Assembly: GCF_013131805.1 (NCBI RefSeq)
Contig: NZ_JABJRC010000015.1
Span: 1-64,000 of the forward strand
Length of the DNA stretch: 64,000 bases
DNA from: Kribbella sandramycini
Lineage (GTDB): Bacteria; Actinomycetota; Actinomycetes; Propionibacteriales; Kribbellaceae
Direction: 5' to 3'
Each line of letters starts with the position of its first letter. Position 1 is the first letter of the stretch. The translations under genes were made by a program, and so were the position numbers. The notes beneath the pieces were generated by a model. It saw only the letters and a list, made by a program, of their open reading frames with translations. It searched no databases and was not told the DNA's origin. Positions 7,961 through 15,996 of the stretch are shown here, piece after piece.

Positions 7961-9597
7961 TTCTGCACTGTGGCTGTTGTGAACGCGAAGCGGGTCGGCG
8001 TCGGCCCGAACGTCAGAGTCCCGGCCAGATCGCTGGCAGCCTGGATGGCGGTCGAGACTGCCTCAGCCTCCTCGGTCGGGCAGTGCACGATCACCTCGTC
8101 GTGCTGGAAGAAGACAAGCTCTGCCTTGAGCGGTGCGAGGGCCTGACGCAGCGCAGCCAGCATCAGGAGCGCCCAGTCGGCCGCGCTGCCCTGGACGACG
8201 AAGTTTCGGGTGAAGCGGCCGCGGGCGCGGGCATGACGCGAATCCGGAGTTGGCTCGTCGGCCGGCGGACCCTCCAGCGTCGCGGCGTCGAGCGGGGCAC
8301 CGGACGGCGGGCAGGTGCGTCCGAGCCACGTGCGGACCAGGCGCCCCTCCTCACCAGCGCGTGCGGCGTCGTCGACGTACGCCACGGCTCGGGGGAACCG
8401 CTTGCGCAGCATGGCCAGGTTCTTCAGGCCGTCGCCGGAGGTCTGGCCGTAGATCGCGCCCAGCACGGCGAGCTTGGCCATGTCGCGGTTACCGGCGAAG
8501 GCCTCGTCCGAGACGGCCTTGTAGAGATCGCCGGAGTCGCCTGCGACCTTCATGAGCGCCGGGTCCCGCGAGATGGCGGCCAGAATGCGCGGCTCGAGCT
8601 GTGAGGCGTCTGCGACCACCAGGCTCCACCCGGGGTCGGCCACGACCGCACGGCGGATCACCTTGGGGATCTGTAGCCCGCCGCCGCCATTGGTGACCCA
8701 GCGGCCGGACACCGTGCCGCCAGGCAGGAACCCGGGCCGGAAACGGCCGTCGTGCACCCAGTCGTGCAGCCAGCTCCAGCCGTTGGCGGTGTAGATGCGG
8801 TAGAGCTTCTTGTACTCGATCAGTGGCGCGACGGCGGGATGGTCGAGCGTCTCCAGCTCCCAGCGGCGGGTGGTCTTCACCTGGTACCCGGCGTTCTTGA
8901 AAGCCTTCAGCACGTCAGCCGGTAGGTCAGGCCGGACCCGGTGCCCGAAGGCGGCCGATACCTCGTCGGCGAGCTCGGTCAGCCGGCGCGGCTCGCCGCT
9001 GCCGCCGAATCGCTCGCCAAGCAGCTCTGCCAGCAGCTCCCGATGGACTGTCTCGCTCCACGGCAGCCCAGCGCGGTCCATCTCCGCAGCAACCAGCATC
9101 CCCGAGGACTCCGACGCGGTGAGTAGACGCATCCGCTCCGGGTGTTCGGCATCCCCATGCCGACGGAGTTGATCGGCGTACACCTGCAAGAGTGCCTCGA
9201 ACGCGACCGGCTCCTCCTGGATCTCGAACAGTGACGACTGCTCACCCGGTACGGCGGCACGAGCAGGTGGATCAGGCGGCACCGGAGCGCCGGTCAGCCG
9301 GGCCCAAGCGGCCGCCAGCGAGCGCGGCTCACCCAACCGGCCCGCATGACCCAGCAACAGGCCTTCGGTGTTCTCGATGTCGTAGCAGCGGTCCACCCGG
9401 ACGCCGCTGGCCAGCAACCGCGGGTAGATCTCCGCGGACGATCGCCAGACCCAGCGCGTCACCTGCGGCCGGGAGCCGACAGCCGCGGCCAGATCGGGCT
9501 CGTGCAGGATATGGCCGGCAGGCTGCCCATCCGGTTGCAGACGCGCGAGAACGGCTCCGCCGCCCTCCTCGGCCGCAATCGCCCACCGCTCGTCCAT
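7942..9597 (-). CDS. Family A DNA polymerase with degenerate exonuclease-like N-terminus
   Basis: 551-residue PolA-type polymerase, annotated in actinobacteria as bifunctional 3'-5' exonuclease/DNA polymerase. Polymerase motif A is VVADASQLEPRIL (Asp330). Motif B is RDMAKLAVLGAIYGQTSGDG (Arg371, Lys375). Motif C is FFQHDEVIVH (His499-Asp-Glu). There is no 5'-nuclease domain. The N-terminal 150 residues occupy the exonuclease position, but I cannot find the DxE/Asp metal-ligand set, so proofreading is doubtful. It is far shorter than housekeeping PolA and is likely an accessory repair polymerase. Divergent from the MocR gene. Confidence 0.88.
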   Translation of the reverse strand: MDERWAIAAEEGGGAVLARLQPDGQPAGHILHEPDLAAAVGSRPQVTRWVWRSSAEIYPRLLASGVRVDRCYDIENTEGLLLGHAGRLGEPRSLAAAWARLTGAPVPPDPPARAAVPGEQSSLFEIQEEPVAFEALLQVYADQLRRHGDAEHPERMRLLTASESSGMLVAAEMDRAGLPWSETVHRELLAELLGERFGGSGEPRRLTELADEVSAAFGHRVRPDLPADVLKAFKNAGYQVKTTRRWELETLDHPAVAPLIEYKKLYRIYTANGWSWLHDWVHDGRFRPGFLPGGTVSGRWVTNGGGGLQIPKVIRRAVVADPGWSLVVADASQLEPRILAAISRDPALMKVAGDSGDLYKAVSDEAFAGNRDMAKLAVLGAIYGQTSGDGLKNLAMLRKRFPRAVAYVDDAARAGEEGRLVRTWLGRTCPPSGAPLDAATLEGPPADEPTPDSRHARARGRFTRNFVVQGSAADWALLMLAALRQALAPLKAELVFFQHDEVIVHCPTEEAEAVSTAIQAASDLAGTLTFGPTPTRFAFTTATVQNYADAK

Positions 9598-9641
9598 GTC
9601 CGAATCCTCACATCTCCCACCGACAGAACGGGGATGTCAGG

Positions 9642-9659
9642 CCAGTGCTGCCAGACTGG
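9642..9659. promoter_or_regulatory. Short inverted repeat before the MocR gene
   Basis: CCAGT (9642-9646) and ACTGG (9655-9659) form an inverted repeat five bases before the MocR start codon. It could be an autoregulatory site, but the arms are only 5 bp. The region also serves the divergent polymerase gene. Confidence 0.3.
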
Positions 9660-9663
9660 ACTT

Positions 9664-11019
9664 ATGTGGCGTGCTGGCGACCTGGACCCGGCGGACGGGA
9701 CCAAGACCGAACAGGTCGAGGCTCTGGTGCTGCGCCGGATCGAGCGCGGCGAGTTGTCGATCGGCTCCCGGCTGCCGTCGGAGCGCGTGCTGGCCGAGCG
9801 TCTCGGGCTCAGCCGGGTCACCGTCGTCCGTGCACTCGATCACCTGCGCGCGGACGGCGTACTGGAGACGAAACGCGGCTCTGGCACGCATGTCCGGCCT
9901 ATCGATCGGTTGCTGGATCCGATCGCACCTGCATCGACTGTGACCGCAGGCGATCAGCCGCTGCTCGACCTGCGGTTCGCAACGACGGCAGCGCCGCATG
10001 ACGTGGTCGAGGCCGCGGCACAGGTCGTCGAAGATGCGCTGCCGCAGGCGATGGGCGGCGACGGTCCGCCGTCAGGCGGCTCTATCGAGCTGCGGACGGC
10101 GCTCGCTGAGAGGCTCACGCTGGAAGGCGTTCCGACCGAGCCGGACCAGCTGACCCTGACAGTCGGCGCAGCCGCTGGTCTGAACGCCGCACTGGCCGGC
10201 CTCGACCTCGGTCCGGGCGTGGCCATCACTGAGACGCCGACGTACCCGGCAGCCTTTGACCTGTTGCGCAGACACCGCCTGGACGTCGCACCCTGGCCAG
10301 CCGGCGTCTGGGACACCGACCAGCTCGCACACCTCTGCCGACGGCACCGACCCAAGGTCATCTACCTGCAGGCCGACAATCACAACCCGACCGGGCTCAG
10401 TCTCCCGGCGGATCGCCGTTCGACGGTTGTCGAGATCGCCAGACGGTACGGCGCCGCACTGATCAGTGACGAGACGATGCGGCCGCTGTGGCTGGCCAGC
10501 GGGGAGCAGGCCGACCCACTGAGCCGCTATCCGCGCACAGTCAGCGTCGGCTCGCTCTCGAAGACGGTCTGGGGCGGACTGCGAGTTGGCTGGGTCCGCA
10601 CCGGTAAGCAGCTGCGCAGACGGATCAACACCGCTGCCCAGCTCAGCGTTGCCTCGCCCAGTGCACTGGACGACCTACTGGCTCAGGCAATCGTGCAGAA
10701 ACTCGACAAGGTGATCAGCCGACGCCGCACTCGCCTCCGCGCCAACCTGCACGCCCTGGAGACCGGTCTGAAGACGCTGGACGGCGTGACCTGGCCCACT
10801 CCGACCGGTGGCATGACTCTGTGGCTGGAGCTCACCGAGACGCGCGCCAGGCGCGTGCTGGACGCAGCACGCGAGCAAGGCCTGCTGCTGGGCGCGGGCG
10901 ACCTGTTCACGCCGGACGGCGCCGATCGGCGGCACATCCGGATTCCCTTCACCGCGCCGCCCGCCACTCTGCGGCTCGTCGTCGCCCGGCTCGGCGCCGC
11001 GATCAATCAGTCCACTTGA
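9664..11019 (+). CDS. pdxR: MocR/PdxR-type GntR regulator with aminotransferase domain
   Basis: 451-residue fusion of an N-terminal GntR winged helix (about 15-80; GSRLPSERVLAERLGLSRVT) to a fold-type I aminotransferase-like domain. The predicted PLP-binding lysine lies in SVGSLSKTVWGGLRVGW. In this family PdxR senses PLP and controls pdxST. Here the gene stands directly upstream of pdxS on the same strand, with an operator-like repeat at its stop codon, so PdxR is the natural reading. The ATG at 9664 lacks a clear ribosome site. ATG 9634 is an in-frame alternative adding ten residues, and a leaderless transcript is possible. Confidence 0.85.
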   Translation: MWRAGDLDPADGTKTEQVEALVLRRIERGELSIGSRLPSERVLAERLGLSRVTVVRALDHLRADGVLETKRGSGTHVRPIDRLLDPIAPASTVTAGDQPLLDLRFATTAAPHDVVEAAAQVVEDALPQAMGGDGPPSGGSIELRTALAERLTLEGVPTEPDQLTLTVGAAAGLNAALAGLDLGPGVAITETPTYPAAFDLLRRHRLDVAPWPAGVWDTDQLAHLCRRHRPKVIYLQADNHNPTGLSLPADRRSTVVEIARRYGAALISDETMRPLWLASGEQADPLSRYPRTVSVGSLSKTVWGGLRVGWVRTGKQLRRRINTAAQLSVASPSALDDLLAQAIVQKLDKVISRRRTRLRANLHALETGLKTLDGVTWPTPTGGMTLWLELTETRARRVLDAAREQGLLLGAGDLFTPDGADRRHIRIPFTAPPATLRLVVARLGAAINQST

Positions 11020-11035
11020 AACAAGGTGGACTGAT
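11006..11035 (+). promoter_or_regulatory. PdxR-like operator overlapping the pdxS promoter
   Basis: ATCAGTCCAC (11006-11015) and GTGGACTGAT (11026-11035) are perfect 10-bp inverted arms around a 10-base centre. Each arm read outward contains AAG(G)TGGACTGA, close to the AAAGTGG-type PdxR motif I recall from corynebacteria. A good -10, GATAAT, lies at 11033-11038, while the -35 position (GTCCAC) is poor, as expected for an activator-dependent promoter. The MocR stop codon lies inside the repeat. Confidence 0.65.
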
Positions 11036-11094
11036 AATCGGTCACCCGCGGCCCCTACTGTGGACAGCGGAGCCCCACCGATCAGGAGGATGCA

Positions 11095-11994
11095 GTGAGC
11101 GAGAACGTGACGCCGCAGACCGGTACCGCGAAGGTCAAGCGCGGAATGGCCGAGATGCTCAAGGGCGGCGTGATCATGGACGTCGTCACCGCCGAGCAGG
11201 CCAAGATCGCCGAGGACGCCGGCGCGGTCGCCGTGATGGCGCTGGAGCGCGTTCCGGCCGATATCCGCGCGCAGGGCGGCGTCTCCCGGATGAGCGACCC
11301 GGACATGATCGACTCGATCGTGCGCGCGGTCTCGATCCCGGTGATGGCCAAGGCCCGGATCGGTCACTTCGTCGAGGCCCAGGTGCTGCAGAGCCTCGGC
11401 GTCGACTACATCGACGAGTCCGAGGTGCTCACCCCCGCCGACTACGCCAACCACATCGACAAGTGGAACTTCACCGTTCCGTTCGTCTGCGGCGCGACCA
11501 ACCTGGGCGAGGCGCTGCGCCGGATCACCGAGGGCGCGGCGATGATCCGCTCCAAGGGCGAGGCCGGCACCGGCGACGTGTCCAACGCGACCACCCACAT
11601 GCGCCAGATTCGCCAGGAGCTGCGCAAACTGCAGAACCTGCCCGAGGACGAGCTGTACGTCGCGGCCAAGGAGCTGCAGGCGCCGTACGAGCTGGTCAAG
11701 GAGGTCGCGCAGGCCGGTAAGCTCCCGGTCGTGCTCTTCACCGCAGGTGGTATCGCGACCCCGGCCGACGCCGCGATGATGATGCAGCTCGGCGCCGAAG
11801 GCGTCTTCGTCGGCTCCGGCATCTTCAAGTCCGGCAACCCCGCGCAGCGCGCCGAGGCGATCGTGAAGGCCACCACCTTCCACGACGACCCCGACGTGAT
11901 CGCCAAGGTCTCCCGCGGCCTCGGCGAGGCCATGGTCGGCATCAACGTCGACGAGATCCCCCAGCCGCACCGGCTTGCGGAGCGCGGCTGGTGA
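11095..11994 (+). CDS. pdxS: Pyridoxal 5'-phosphate synthase subunit PdxS
   Basis: Synthase subunit of the DXP-independent vitamin B6 pathway, building PLP from ribose-5-phosphate, glyceraldehyde-3-phosphate and ammonia delivered by PdxT. At 299 residues it is the normal length. Catalytic lysines are visible at Lys86 (VMAKARIGH) and Lys154 (RSKGEAGTG), with Asp29 in IMDVVT. The GTG start has AGGAGG seven bases upstream. The stop overlaps the next gene by 4 bases. Unusually, three small genes separate it from pdxT. Confidence 0.97.
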   Translation: MSENVTPQTGTAKVKRGMAEMLKGGVIMDVVTAEQAKIAEDAGAVAVMALERVPADIRAQGGVSRMSDPDMIDSIVRAVSIPVMAKARIGHFVEAQVLQSLGVDYIDESEVLTPADYANHIDKWNFTVPFVCGATNLGEALRRITEGAAMIRSKGEAGTGDVSNATTHMRQIRQELRKLQNLPEDELYVAAKELQAPYELVKEVAQAGKLPVVLFTAGGIATPADAAMMMQLGAEGVFVGSGIFKSGNPAQRAEAIVKATTFHDDPDVIAKVSRGLGEAMVGINVDEIPQPHRLAERGW

Positions 11995-12563
11995 CGAGTT
12001 CGGAGGGGCTGCTGGCTGTTGACGAGCGGACTGCGCGGGAGTTGCGTGGTCTGGCTCGGGTGCTGGTGCGTTCGGGGTATGCCGACGATGCGGCGATCAG
12101 TGCGGCGCTGGGTGAGGCTGTGCGGGAGGACGCGCCGACGGCGGATGCGGCGGCGCTGGTGCCGCTGCTGATCGGTGAGGCCCTGCTGGATCTGAAGGAG
12201 GAGGCTGCGGGCTGGCCTGCGACTACGGATACAGATCGGCTGGACGCCGTACTGGACGAGCTGGAGGCCCTTGGGCTGGTGGTGGTCCGCTACACGTCGG
12301 ACCACCACGCGGCCAAGCAGGTGCTGCTGGCTGCTGCGGAGCCGCAGGGGCTGGTGTTCTTCACGGACACCGACGTCTGGCATGCGGTGGACTTCGGGAT
12401 GCTCGAACTGAAGCTGTGGCATCCCGATACGGCGAACGTCGCGCCGGGGGAGCCGCTGCTGGAGGATGTGCTCGCGCTGCTGAACGAGCGTGAGCTGCCG
12501 GCCACCTTCGACGAGGGGCGGATCGAGGTCACGCTGAACTGGCAGCGGCGGGTGACGCTGTGA
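11991..12563 (+). CDS. Conserved hypothetical protein inside the pdxST operon
   Basis: 190-residue acidic protein without signal peptide or membrane segment, so probably cytosolic. The N-terminal half is helical and acidic. The C-terminal half looks like an alpha/beta domain (LVFFTDTDVWHAVDFGMLEL, then FDEGRIEVTLNWQRR). I do not recognise the family with confidence; it resembles actinobacterial proteins of unknown function in the DUF6891 style. GTG start, overlapping pdxS by 4 bases and the following gene by 4 bases, so it is translationally coupled on both sides. The coding strand is G-rich compared with pdxS, suggesting a different history. Confidence 0.8.
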   Translation: MTSSEGLLAVDERTARELRGLARVLVRSGYADDAAISAALGEAVREDAPTADAAALVPLLIGEALLDLKEEAAGWPATTDTDRLDAVLDELEALGLVVVRYTSDHHAAKQVLLAAAEPQGLVFFTDTDVWHAVDFGMLELKLWHPDTANVAPGEPLLEDVLALLNERELPATFDEGRIEVTLNWQRRVTL

Positions 12564-12946
12564 CGCTGGTGCGGGTGGGCTCAGTGGTGCAGCGGGTCCG
12601 GTGGCGGAGCATTCCGGACAAGTACGTCGCGCCGCGGGTGCTGGAGACGCGCGCTGAGGCGCTGGAGTTCTCAGAGCAGCACCTGGTCTGGCTGGAGTAC
12701 CTGATGGAGTTCCCGGAGGGTGAAGCCGCCCTAGGGACGCCGAAAGGTGAGTGGGACCAGCCTGACCCGGTGCCGGGCGATCAGGTCGTCCAGGTGTCGA
12801 CCTGGTTCGACGACACGTCGTACAGCGATCCGGCGGCGGTCGTGGCCGCGGCGCCGGCCGGTGTGATCACGGAGGTCCAGCAGATCCTCTGGATCGGCCC
12901 GCAGCGGGTTGAGGTCTACAACCGGCACTCAGTGGACAAGACGTGA
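12560..12946 (+). CDS. Small hypothetical protein, tandem paralogue 1
   Basis: 128 residues, no signal peptide. Beta-rich appearance with the core GSVVQRVRWRSIPDKY and the closing ILWIGPQRVEVYNRHSVDKT. It is clearly paralogous to the next gene, sharing GSVV, PDKY, RAEA, EQ and the C-terminal LWIGP and SVDKT. GTG start overlapping the previous stop; its own stop overlaps the next start. Function unknown. Its position between pdxS and pdxT suggests co-expression with vitamin B6 synthesis but does not prove a role in it. Confidence 0.78.
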   Translation: MTLVRVGSVVQRVRWRSIPDKYVAPRVLETRAEALEFSEQHLVWLEYLMEFPEGEAALGTPKGEWDQPDPVPGDQVVQVSTWFDDTSYSDPAAVVAAAPAGVITEVQQILWIGPQRVEVYNRHSVDKT

Positions 12947-13365
12947 CGTACGTCGCCGTCGGCTCCGTTGTGGAGTCGGTGTACTGGGAGACCGTCCCGG
13001 ACAAGTACCAGCCGCCACGGAAGTTCGCAGTGCGCGCGGAGGCGGCGGAGTACGCCGAGCAGAACGCGCTGTGGTTCGACATGTACGTCCAGTTCGAGGG
13101 CGGCCTGTCAGTGCGGCTCGGAGCGCAGGACGGGCAGTGGGGCGACGAGGACCTCCGCCCGGGTGACGTCGTCCGGCGGGACCAGTTCCAGATCCAGCAG
13201 GGTCGCACTGTAGGCCCGACCGTCTATCCGGACCTTGCTGCCGCGACTGCGGCCGCACCGGACGGTCAGGTGACGGGCATCTATCAGACGCTCTGGATCG
13301 GCCCGAACGAGCACAAGCTGGTCGGAGCGGGCGGTTCGGTGGACAAAACCGGAAGGGAGAGCTGA
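12943..13365 (+). CDS. Small hypothetical protein, tandem paralogue 2
   Basis: 140 residues, paralogue of the preceding gene: GSVVESVYWETVPDKYQPPR matches GSVVQRVRWRSIPDKYVAPR, and TLWIGPNEHK matches ILWIGPQRVE. It begins at a GTG overlapping the previous stop and ends one base before the pdxT ATG. GGAAGGGAG inside its 3' end serves as the pdxT ribosome site. No domain recognised. The pair looks like an old local duplication. Confidence 0.78.
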   Translation: MTYVAVGSVVESVYWETVPDKYQPPRKFAVRAEAAEYAEQNALWFDMYVQFEGGLSVRLGAQDGQWGDEDLRPGDVVRRDQFQIQQGRTVGPTVYPDLAAATAAAPDGQVTGIYQTLWIGPNEHKLVGAGGSVDKTGRES

Positions 13366-13366
13366 C

Positions 13367-13966
13367 ATGAGCAAGCCGGTGATCGGAGTGTTCGCGCTGC
13401 AGGGCAATGTGCGCGAGCACGTGGAGATGCTGGAGCAGGTCGGCGTCGATGCCCGGCCGGTACGGCGTCCGTCGGAGCTGGAGCAGGTGGCGGGGCTGGT
13501 GCTGCCCGGCGGCGAGTCGACCACCATGGACAAGCTGGCCCGCGCGTTCGAGCTGTTCGAGCCGCTGCAGAAGCGGATCGCGGACGGGATGCCGGTGTTC
13601 GGGACGTGTGCCGGCATGATCATGCTGGCCGACGAGATCACCGGCGGGATCGCGGGGCAGGAGACGCTCGGCGGGCTCGATGTGACGGTCCGCCGGAACG
13701 CCTTCGGGCGGCAGGTCGACTCCTTCGAGGCGGACCTGGATTTCGCCGCCCTGAACTCGCCGTACCACGCCGTGTTCATCCGCGCACCGTGGGTGGAACG
13801 GGTCGGATCGGGGGTCGAGGTATTGTCGACGGTGAGCTCGGGCCCTGCCGCGGGTAGGATCGTCGCGGTTCGCCACGACCGGCTGCTGGCCACGTCGTTC
13901 CATCCGGAGCTGACCGGGGACGCGCGGTTGCACGGCTACTTCGCCGACCTGGTCCGCGGGCTCTAA
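13367..13966 (+). CDS. pdxT: Pyridoxal 5'-phosphate synthase glutaminase subunit PdxT
   Basis: Class I glutamine amidotransferase, 199 residues, which feeds ammonia to PdxS. The triad is visible: nucleophile Cys81 in FGTCAGMIML, then His179 and Glu181 in SFHPELTGD. The family oxyanion motif PGGEST is at 48-53. The ATG follows GGAAGGGAG closely. It is the last of the coupled pdxS-x-x-x-pdxT run, followed 33 bases later by yebC. Confidence 0.97.
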   Translation: MSKPVIGVFALQGNVREHVEMLEQVGVDARPVRRPSELEQVAGLVLPGGESTTMDKLARAFELFEPLQKRIADGMPVFGTCAGMIMLADEITGGIAGQETLGGLDVTVRRNAFGRQVDSFEADLDFAALNSPYHAVFIRAPWVERVGSGVEVLSTVSSGPAAGRIVAVRHDRLLATSFHPELTGDARLHGYFADLVRGL

Positions 13967-13999
13967 AGTCTGTTCGGCGGTAGAAGGGTTGGGTTCGCG

Positions 14000-14761
14000 A
14001 TGTCAGGCCACTCCAAATGGGCCACCACGAAACACAAGAAAGCGGTCATCGACTCGAGGCGCGCCAAGCTCTTCGCGAAGCTGATCAAGAACATCGAGGT
14101 GGCCGCGCGCACGGGCGGCGGTGACCTCGCGGGTAACCCGACCCTGTACGACGCCGTCCAGAAGGCGAAGAAGTCCTCGGTCCCGAACGACAACATCGAC
14201 CGCGCGGTCAAGCGCGGCTCGGGCGCCGAGGCCGGCGGCGCGGACTGGCAGTCGATCACGTACGAGGGCTACGGCCCGAACGGCGTCGCGATGCTGATCG
14301 AGTGCCTGACCGACAACCGCAACCGCGCCGCGGCCGACGTCCGGACGGCGATGACCCGCAACGGCGGCTCGCTGGCCGACCCGGGCAGCGTCGCCTACCT
14401 GTTCAACCGCAAGGGCGTCATCGTCGTCGGCAAGGTGCAGGACGGTAAGACCTACTCCGAGGACGACGTGATGGAGGCCGTCCTGGAGGCCGGCGCCGAC
14501 GAGGTGAACGACCTCGGCGAGTCCTTCGAGGTGATCAGCGAGTCCAGCGACCTGGTCAAGGTCCGGACGGCGCTGCAGGAGGCCGGCATCGACTACGAGT
14601 CGGCCGACGCCTCGTTCGTCCCCTCGATGACCGTCGAGCTGGACGCCGAGGGCGCGAACAAGATCTTCCGCCTGATCGACGCGCTCGAGGACAGCGACGA
14701 CGTCCAGAACGTCTACGCCAACTTCGACGTGTCCGACGAGGTCATGGCCGAGGTCGGCTGA
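14000..14761 (+). CDS. yebC: YebC/TACO1-family protein
   Basis: 253 residues, opening with the family signature MSGHSKWATTKHKKAVID and containing YEGYGPNGVAMLIECLTDN. Members were long listed as transcriptional regulators next to ruvC. Recent work ties them to translation of difficult proline-containing stretches. In most actinobacteria ruvC follows directly; here the operon ends in a strong terminator and ruvC is about 12.9 kb away. Confidence 0.95.
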   Translation: MSGHSKWATTKHKKAVIDSRRAKLFAKLIKNIEVAARTGGGDLAGNPTLYDAVQKAKKSSVPNDNIDRAVKRGSGAEAGGADWQSITYEGYGPNGVAMLIECLTDNRNRAAADVRTAMTRNGGSLADPGSVAYLFNRKGVIVVGKVQDGKTYSEDDVMEAVLEAGADEVNDLGESFEVISESSDLVKVRTALQEAGIDYESADASFVPSMTVELDAEGANKIFRLIDALEDSDDVQNVYANFDVSDEVMAEVG

Positions 14762-14777
14762 TCCCAGCCGCACCGAA

Positions 14778-14816
14778 CAGCCGCCGCGAAGCATCGTTCG
14801 CGGCGGCTGATTCTTT
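14778..14816 (+). terminator. Intrinsic terminator after yebC
   Basis: A 13-bp perfect GC-rich stem (14778-14790 with 14797-14809) around a 6-base loop, followed by ATTCTTTT. This is the clearest rho-independent terminator in the window and closes the pdxS-pdxT-yebC transcript. Confidence 0.9.
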
Positions 14817-14896
14817 TCGTTGAGATCTTTCTTTAGTCGTGGTGGGCGTTTAGTCTGCAATTACCGGACGTAACCGCCCCTACGAACGGAGAACTC

Positions 14897-15946
14897 ATGA
14901 AAAGAACGGTTGTTTTACTGTTCGCGTTACTCGCGCTGCTGGTGCCGGGAATCGCCGTCACCGCGCCCGCGACGGCCGCGCCGCTGGCTTGCACCGCTCC
15001 GGACTGGGTGCAGGGTCAGTTCTACGCCGCCGGCAGTATCGTGCGCTTCCAAGGCGCGTACTACATCGCCGAGCACGACAACCCGGGCTACTCGCCGACC
15101 GTGAGCACCTGGTACTGGGATCCGTACACCAACTGCGATGGCGGAAACCCGCCAGCTTGCAATTACCCGGATTGGGTCTCCGGCCAGTGGTATCCGGCCG
15201 GCAGTATCGTGCGTTTCCAAGGCGCTTATTACGTGGCTGAGCACGACAATCCGGGATATTCGCCGACGGTCAGCACCTGGTACTGGGACCCGTACACCTG
15301 TGGTGGCGGAAACCCGCCAAATCCCGGCGGCTTCCCGGTCAGCGAGAGCGTCTTCAACGCGATGTTCCCGAACCGGAACGGCTTCTACACCTACGCCGGG
15401 CTGATCAACGCGATCAGCGCCTACCCGGCGTTCGCCGCGACCGGTGACGACACCATGCGCAAGCGGGAGGCGGCCGCGTTCCTGGCGAACGTGAACCACG
15501 AGACCGGCGGGCTGGTCTACATCAAGGAGATCAACGAGGCCAACTACCCGAACTACTGCCATTGGGAGCAGCCGTACGGGTGCCCGGCCGGGCAGTCGGC
15601 GTACTACGGGCGCGGTCCGATGCAACTGAGCCACAACTACAACTACAAGGCCGCAGGCGACGCGCTGGGGCTGCCGCTGCTCACCAACCCGTGGCTGGTC
15701 GAGCAGGACTCCGCAGTGTCCTGGAAGACCGCGCTGTGGTTCTGGAACACCCAGACCGGCGCAGGGACTATGACCGCGCACCACGCGATGGTCAACAACC
15801 ATGGCTTCGGTCAGACCATCCGCACCATCAACGGCTCGATCGAGTGCAACGGCGGTAACCCGGCTCAGGTCCAGGCCCGGGTCACCGCGTACCAGAACTT
15901 CACCAGCCGCCTCGGCGTCACGCCGGGCGACAACCTCTACTGCTGA
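14897..15946 (+). CDS. Secreted GH19 chitinase with two chitin-binding modules
   Basis: 349 residues. A signal peptide spans about 1-28 (MKRTVVLLFALLALLVPGIA, cleavage after ATAA). Two CBM5/12-type modules follow at about 34-80 and 89-135, sharing GSIVRFQGAYY and AEHDNPGYSP. A Gly/Pro linker and a GH19 domain (about 147-349) complete it. The catalytic Glu is predicted at Glu202 in NVNHETGG, with Glu211 or Glu214 as the second acid. The family signature YYGRGPMQLSHNYNY is intact. It would hydrolyse chitin outside the cell. Upstream ACGGAGAA fits the ATG. Monocistronic, between two terminators. Confidence 0.93.
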   Translation: MKRTVVLLFALLALLVPGIAVTAPATAAPLACTAPDWVQGQFYAAGSIVRFQGAYYIAEHDNPGYSPTVSTWYWDPYTNCDGGNPPACNYPDWVSGQWYPAGSIVRFQGAYYVAEHDNPGYSPTVSTWYWDPYTCGGGNPPNPGGFPVSESVFNAMFPNRNGFYTYAGLINAISAYPAFAATGDDTMRKREAAAFLANVNHETGGLVYIKEINEANYPNYCHWEQPYGCPAGQSAYYGRGPMQLSHNYNYKAAGDALGLPLLTNPWLVEQDSAVSWKTALWFWNTQTGAGTMTAHHAMVNNHGFGQTIRTINGSIECNGGNPAQVQARVTAYQNFTSRLGVTPGDNLYC

Positions 15947-15952
15947 ACAGGC

Positions 15953-15987
15953 GATGCGGCCGGCCTCAGGCAGAGGCCGGCCGCATC
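15953..15987. terminator. Bidirectional terminator between convergent genes
   Basis: A perfect 14-bp stem, GATGCGGCCGGCCT (15953-15966) with its complement at 15974-15987, and a 7-base loop. It lies between the stops of the chitinase and the minus-strand secreted protein, so it can serve both. Confidence 0.8.
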
Positions 15988-15996
15988 CGCGGTCGA

